Positions 60,378-64,000 of a DNA stretch of 64,000 nt are shown here, one piece after another. Made by a program: the position numbers and the translations under genes. Below the pieces are notes generated by a model. It was given only the letters and a program-made list of their open reading frames with translations. It had not been told where the DNA came from and searched no databases. Source of the stretch: Neobacillus driksii (GTDB lineage Bacteria; Bacillota; Bacilli; Bacillales; Cytobacillaceae); the NCBI RefSeq assembly GCF_013409995.1, contig NZ_JACCBX010000012.1, forward strand, positions 1-64,000. The letters run 5' to 3'. How positions within the stretch are numbered: the first letter of the stretch is position 1; every line of letters begins with the position of its first letter.

Positions 60378-62048
60378 ATGAATAAAAAATGGTGGAAAGA
60401 AAGTGTTGCCTATCAGGTATATCCACGAAGTTTCATGGATAGCAATGGCGACGGGATTGGCGATTTAAAAGGAGTTACCTCCAAATTGGACTACCTGAAA
60501 GAATTAGGAATTGATGTCATTTGGCTGTCGCCAATGTACAAATCTCCTAATGATGATAATGGTTATGATATATCTGACTATCAAGATATTATGGATGAAT
60601 TCGGGACAATGGCCGATTTTGATGAGTTGCTAGAAGGAGTTCATCGCCGCGGAATGAAGTTAATTCTTGACTTGGTCATTAATCACACAAGTGATGAGCA
60701 TCCTTGGTTTATTGAGTCCCGGTCTTCAAAAAACAGTCCAAAACGGGATTGGTACATTTGGAGTGAGGGGAAGGATGGTAAAGAACCGAATAACTGGGAA
60801 TCCATTTTCAGCGGGTCTGCATGGAAATATGATAAAGCTACGGATGAATATTTCATGCATATTTTTTCTGAGAGGCAGCCTGATTTAAATTGGGAAAACC
60901 CTGATGTTCGGAATGCTTTATATGATATGGTGAATTGGTGGCTGGAGAAGGGAATTGATGGCTTCCGTGTTGATGCGATTTCTCATATTAGAAAAGAACC
61001 TGGTTTCCCTGATATGCCAAACCCAAATCTTTTAGATTATGTCCCTTGTTTTCCTTACATGATGAACGTCGAAGGAATCGATGAATGGTTAACGGAGTTT
61101 TCTCAGAAAACGATTAAAAACTATGACATTATGACTGTTGGGGAAGCAAATGGTGTAGGACTAGATGATGCAGATAAATGGGTTGGTGAAGAAAACGGTT
61201 ATTTTAACATGATTTTTCAATTTGAATTTTTAGGCCTATGGGATAAAAATGCAGAGGGATATATCGACATTACAGCGTTGAAAAGGAACTTAACCAAATG
61301 GCAAAAAGGATTGGAAGGTAAGGGCTGGAATGCCTTGTTTATCGAAAACCACGACCAGCCTCGCCGTGTTTCAAGCTGGGGAAATGACAAGAAATATTGG
61401 AAAGAAAGTGCTAAAATGCTTGGCGCCATGTATTTCCTGATGAAAGGCACCCCATTTATCTATCAAGGCCAAGAGATAGGGATGACCAATGTCCAATTTC
61501 CTTCTATTGAGGATTACAATGATGTCGGGATGGTTAACTTCTATAAGGTCGAAACTGCAAAAGGCAGACCTCATGATGAAATTATGAAAATTATTTGGAA
61601 TCAATGTCGTGATAATGCGCGGACACCTATGCAATGGGATTCCAGTAACAAGGGCGGATTTACAACAGCGGACCAAACATGGCTGGGGGTAAATCCAAAT
61701 TACCGAGAGATTAATGTTGAAGCTCAGTTAAATGACCCAGATTCAATTCTTTCCTTCTATAGGAAGTTGATCGAATTACGAAAAGAAAATCCATTGTTTG
61801 TATATGGAACTTATGAATTGTTATTAGCGAACCATCCTAAATTGTTTGTCTATACCCGTAAATTAGGTGGAAAAAAAGCAATCGTCATTAACAATTTTAG
61901 TGACGCAGCTACAAGGTGCCATGTTCCAAAGAGTGTGTCTTATTCGAAATCAGAACTTGTCCTTCAGAATTATCACGTTGCTGATAAGAAGCTTAGAAAA
62001 GAATTCACACTTAAGCCTTATGAAACTAGGGTATATTTATTGAAATAA
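60378..62048 (+). CDS. GH13 alpha-glucosidase (oligo-1,6-glucosidase / trehalose-6-phosphate hydrolase-like)
   Basis: A 556-aa cytosolic family 13 enzyme. The four conserved regions are DLVINHTSDEHPWF, GFRVDAISH with nucleophile Asp199, VGEANG with acid/base Glu256, and FIENHDQPR with Asp326. The opening WWKESVAYQVYPRSF is typical. It cuts alpha-glucosidic bonds of small saccharides; the sequence alone does not fix 1,6, 1,4 or 1,1 linkage. The ATG after AGGAAAGGG is preferred to an earlier start within the isomerase gene. As the last gene of the ThuA/dehydrogenase series it suggests an alpha-linked disaccharide substrate. A strong terminator follows. Confidence 0.92.
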   Translation: MNKKWWKESVAYQVYPRSFMDSNGDGIGDLKGVTSKLDYLKELGIDVIWLSPMYKSPNDDNGYDISDYQDIMDEFGTMADFDELLEGVHRRGMKLILDLVINHTSDEHPWFIESRSSKNSPKRDWYIWSEGKDGKEPNNWESIFSGSAWKYDKATDEYFMHIFSERQPDLNWENPDVRNALYDMVNWWLEKGIDGFRVDAISHIRKEPGFPDMPNPNLLDYVPCFPYMMNVEGIDEWLTEFSQKTIKNYDIMTVGEANGVGLDDADKWVGEENGYFNMIFQFEFLGLWDKNAEGYIDITALKRNLTKWQKGLEGKGWNALFIENHDQPRRVSSWGNDKKYWKESAKMLGAMYFLMKGTPFIYQGQEIGMTNVQFPSIEDYNDVGMVNFYKVETAKGRPHDEIMKIIWNQCRDNARTPMQWDSSNKGGFTTADQTWLGVNPNYREINVEAQLNDPDSILSFYRKLIELRKENPLFVYGTYELLLANHPKLFVYTRKLGGKKAIVINNFSDAATRCHVPKSVSYSKSELVLQNYHVADKKLRKEFTLKPYETRVYLLK

Positions 62049-62063
62049 GGTTTTAACAATATG

Positions 62064-62097
62064 AAAAACGTAAGGAGTCAAGTCCTTACGTTTTTTT
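62064..62097. terminator. Bidirectional terminator between GH13 and MATE genes
   Basis: A perfect 13-bp stem (AAAAACGTAAGGA and complement) with a 6-base loop is followed by a T-run on the plus strand and gives a U-run on the minus strand as well. Confidence 0.92.
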
Positions 62098-62105
62098 GTA
62101 CGCAT

Positions 62106-63461
62106 TTATTGTTCTAATGCTGTTTTAGAAAACCTCTCCCAAGGCTTTGAAAGCCAGCGCTTTAAAGCAAAGCAGCCTCGGAGCCACTCATCTGCACCCT
62201 GAGCAAGCCATATTCCTAAAAGCCCCAATCCATAATGAACACCTAATATATAACTTAAGGATACCGCTACACCCCACATTGAAATAATACCGATAATAAC
62301 GGGAAACCGAACATCCCCCGCGGATTTTAAAGAGTTCATTAAGACGATATTCATCGCTCTTCCAGGTTCAACAAAGACAATGGCCCATAAAACAGGCAGT
62401 CCAACCATAATGATTTCTGGATCTTTTGTAAATAAATCCAATATGGTAGCCCCACCGATGGCAATGACTAGTGATGTCAGTGTTGAAGCAAGCATGGCGA
62501 TCTTTAAAGTACGAATTCCGCGTTTCAAGGCACGATCATATTGTTTACCTCCAATATATCGTGCTACTAAAATCTGAGTTCCTTGAGCAATCGCCACTGT
62601 GAATAAAAAGCATAGCATGCTAATGTTTAATATATACACTCGGCCTGCTAAGGAGGCGGTTCCCATCCCAACAACAAAGCTCGTTATGACCACCTGAGAT
62701 AATTGGTAGGAGAGATTTTCTCCAGCTGACGGAATTCCGATCTCCAGCAATCCCCGTATATCTTTTTTTCGTGCGTTGAAAATGTCCTTGAACACTATTT
62801 TCAAAGAAAGTCTGCTATATAATAAATATAATAGGGCGCAAACAGCATAGGCTCGTGCCGCAAAAATCGCCCAAGAGACACCAGTCACACCTGTGATGGG
62901 CAGCCCAAATATTCCGGTAGTTGAAATGATATTTCCAACAATACTTATTAAATTCATATAAACGGTTACCATCATTGATTCCTTTGTGTATCCATGACTG
63001 CGGAGAATCGCACTTAAAGCCAGTGATAACGATTCGAAAAAAAGTGAAAGAGCACATATACGGACAAAAGTAAGTCCATAGTCGAAAACCGCTCCCTGAA
63101 CATCATATAATCGGAGCAGCGGTTCTCCTAAGAAAAACACAAAAATGGCAATCGTTATTCCAAACCAGAAATTCAGTCCGAATACGGAATACGATAACTG
63201 CCTGGCACGCTGCAGCTTTCCTGCACCAAGGTTTTGACTAATTAATACCGTTGCACCAATAGATGTGACATTAAAAGCCAAAATGAAGATATTAAGCAGC
63301 TGGTTGGCTATGCCGACACCGGCAACGGCTTGATCGGAGTAATGACTTAGCATTAATGTAGCCACAATCCCCATGCCTAAATGAAGGACCAACTCAATAA
63401 AGAGCGGCCAGCTAATACTGAATAGAGTCTGTTCTTGATATTTGTTGTTCTGTTCCTCCAC
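62106..63461 (-). CDS. MATE-family efflux transporter
   Basis: A 451-aa integral membrane protein of the multidrug and toxic compound extrusion family with about twelve transmembrane helices in two related halves (FIELVLHLGMGIVATLMLS; GIPSAGENLSYQLSQ; GTQILVARYIGG). It exports cationic compounds by Na or H antiport. The start is a GTG after TTAGGAGA. It is a single-gene unit with no evident link to the sugar genes and shares the terminator with the GH13 gene. Confidence 0.92.
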   Translation of the reverse strand: MEEQNNKYQEQTLFSISWPLFIELVLHLGMGIVATLMLSHYSDQAVAGVGIANQLLNIFILAFNVTSIGATVLISQNLGAGKLQRARQLSYSVFGLNFWFGITIAIFVFFLGEPLLRLYDVQGAVFDYGLTFVRICALSLFFESLSLALSAILRSHGYTKESMMVTVYMNLISIVGNIISTTGIFGLPITGVTGVSWAIFAARAYAVCALLYLLYSRLSLKIVFKDIFNARKKDIRGLLEIGIPSAGENLSYQLSQVVITSFVVGMGTASLAGRVYILNISMLCFLFTVAIAQGTQILVARYIGGKQYDRALKRGIRTLKIAMLASTLTSLVIAIGGATILDLFTKDPEIIMVGLPVLWAIVFVEPGRAMNIVLMNSLKSAGDVRFPVIIGIISMWGVAVSLSYILGVHYGLGLLGIWLAQGADEWLRGCFALKRWLSKPWERFSKTALEQ

Positions 63462-63620
63462 GATATTCTCCTAATTCCTAAATTGTATTTAAAAAAGTAT
63501 GTTTTATTTTACTCTTATATGGATGAATTAGAAATAGGGAAATGGAAAAATAATAAGATTGTGATAAAGCCTTGGATTTGCTATTTTAAAACTATAACAA
63601 TATTAAAATGGGAGACAACC

Positions 63621-64000
63621 ATGCTAATTAAAGGAAATCTATATAGGTTTTTGTTAATCCTCATTTTTTGTTTATTGGTCACTTTAGAGGCTGCTGATCT
63701 TTTATTACCTAATTTTTTTCATTCTATAAAAATAACAGGCTACGTAACTATCGGCATATATATGGCAGCAATCTTCACCCTCTTTCTTCTTACAAAAGAA
63801 TTTGATCAAAAGGCAAAGGAACTTCAAAAAAATCAGCAAAAAATGAAAAATATCTTCGATTCACTAGATGTGGCAATTTGGTCACATGATTTAAAAAATG
63901 ACACTCTCTTAATTACTCCTGGGATTGAAAAACTATATGGCTACAAGTTGGAAAATTTCTATGAGAATTCCTACCTCTGGAAGGAGGTTATTTATCCAGA
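63621..64000 (+). CDS. N-terminal part of a membrane PAS-domain signalling protein (runs off the window)
   Basis: The frame is open from an ATG with GGGAG before it to the end of the window, giving about 126 residues. Two membrane helices (YRFLLILIFCLLVTL, about 9-25, and GYVTIGIYMAAIFTLFLL, about 40-57) are joined by a short outside loop. A coiled-coil linker follows, then the start of a PAS domain (IFDSLDVAIWSHDL, PGIEKLYGY). The output domain is beyond the window; a GGDEF/EAL or histidine-kinase output is common with this layout. It is divergent from the MATE gene. Confidence 0.75.
   Translation, partial: MLIKGNLYRFLLILIFCLLVTLEAADLLLPNFFHSIKITGYVTIGIYMAAIFTLFLLTKEFDQKAKELQKNQQKMKNIFDSLDVAIWSHDLKNDTLLITPGIEKLYGYKLENFYENSYLWKEVIYP

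Overview
The window looks like chromosome of a low-GC Gram-positive bacterium, most likely a Bacillaceae-type Firmicute. The signs are AT-rich DNA, strong AGGAGG-type ribosome binding sites, TTG and GTG starts, lipobox lipoproteins, YesM/YesN-type two-component signalling, LacI and AraC regulators, and CcpA-like cre sites. I see no rRNA, tRNA, CRISPR array, phage gene or transposase. Nearly everything serves carbohydrate uptake and breakdown.

Region 1 (1-9 kb): an SDR oxidoreductase; a three-gene sugar ABC importer (two permeases and a lipoprotein); a divergent sensor kinase and AraC-type response regulator that probably control it; and a secreted glycerophosphodiester phosphodiesterase. Region 2 (9-19.5 kb): a graveyard of gene remnants, including a decayed copy of the locus at 55.6-60.4 kb. 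It is followed by Gfo/Idh/MocA dehydrogenases, a TIM-barrel isomerase, three phytanoyl-CoA-dioxygenase-like oxygenases, two AraC regulators and an EEP-family phosphohydrolase. The substrate is not evident.

Region 3 (19.6-54.8 kb) is the centrepiece, a LacI-controlled glycan system. A second ABC importer runs into a sulfatase and its radical-SAM formylglycine maturase, and a second sulfatase lies convergent to them. A LacI regulator then leads a run of co-directional genes: a GH35-like glycosidase, a lipoprotein, a 983-aa protein joining carbohydrate-binding-like modules to a solute-binding domain, two pairs of permeases, an NHL-TPR-Yip1 membrane protein and a secreted DUF5696 protein. Next come a second GH35-like enzyme, a GH144-like enzyme and an ankyrin protein. 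On the other strand lie a second LacI, a GH94 protein closely resembling 1,2-beta-oligoglucan phosphorylase, and a GH3 beta-glucosidase. Three promoters (before the 19.9 kb importer, before the first lacI, and before GH3) share the same palindromic operators and a cre-like site. The enzymes are cytosolic, so oligosaccharides are probably imported whole, desulfated or otherwise unmasked, and cut inside. GH94, GH3 and the GH144-like enzyme together point to beta-1,2-glucans; the sulfatases and GH35-like enzymes suggest a decorated or mixed substrate.

Region 4 (54.8-64 kb): an AraC regulator divergent from an isomerase / ThuA / two-dehydrogenase / isomerase / GH13 alpha-glucosidase series, then a MATE exporter and the start of a membrane PAS-domain protein that runs off the window.

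Four sets of ABC permeases are present but no ABC ATPase, so a shared MsmX-type ATPase encoded elsewhere is expected.
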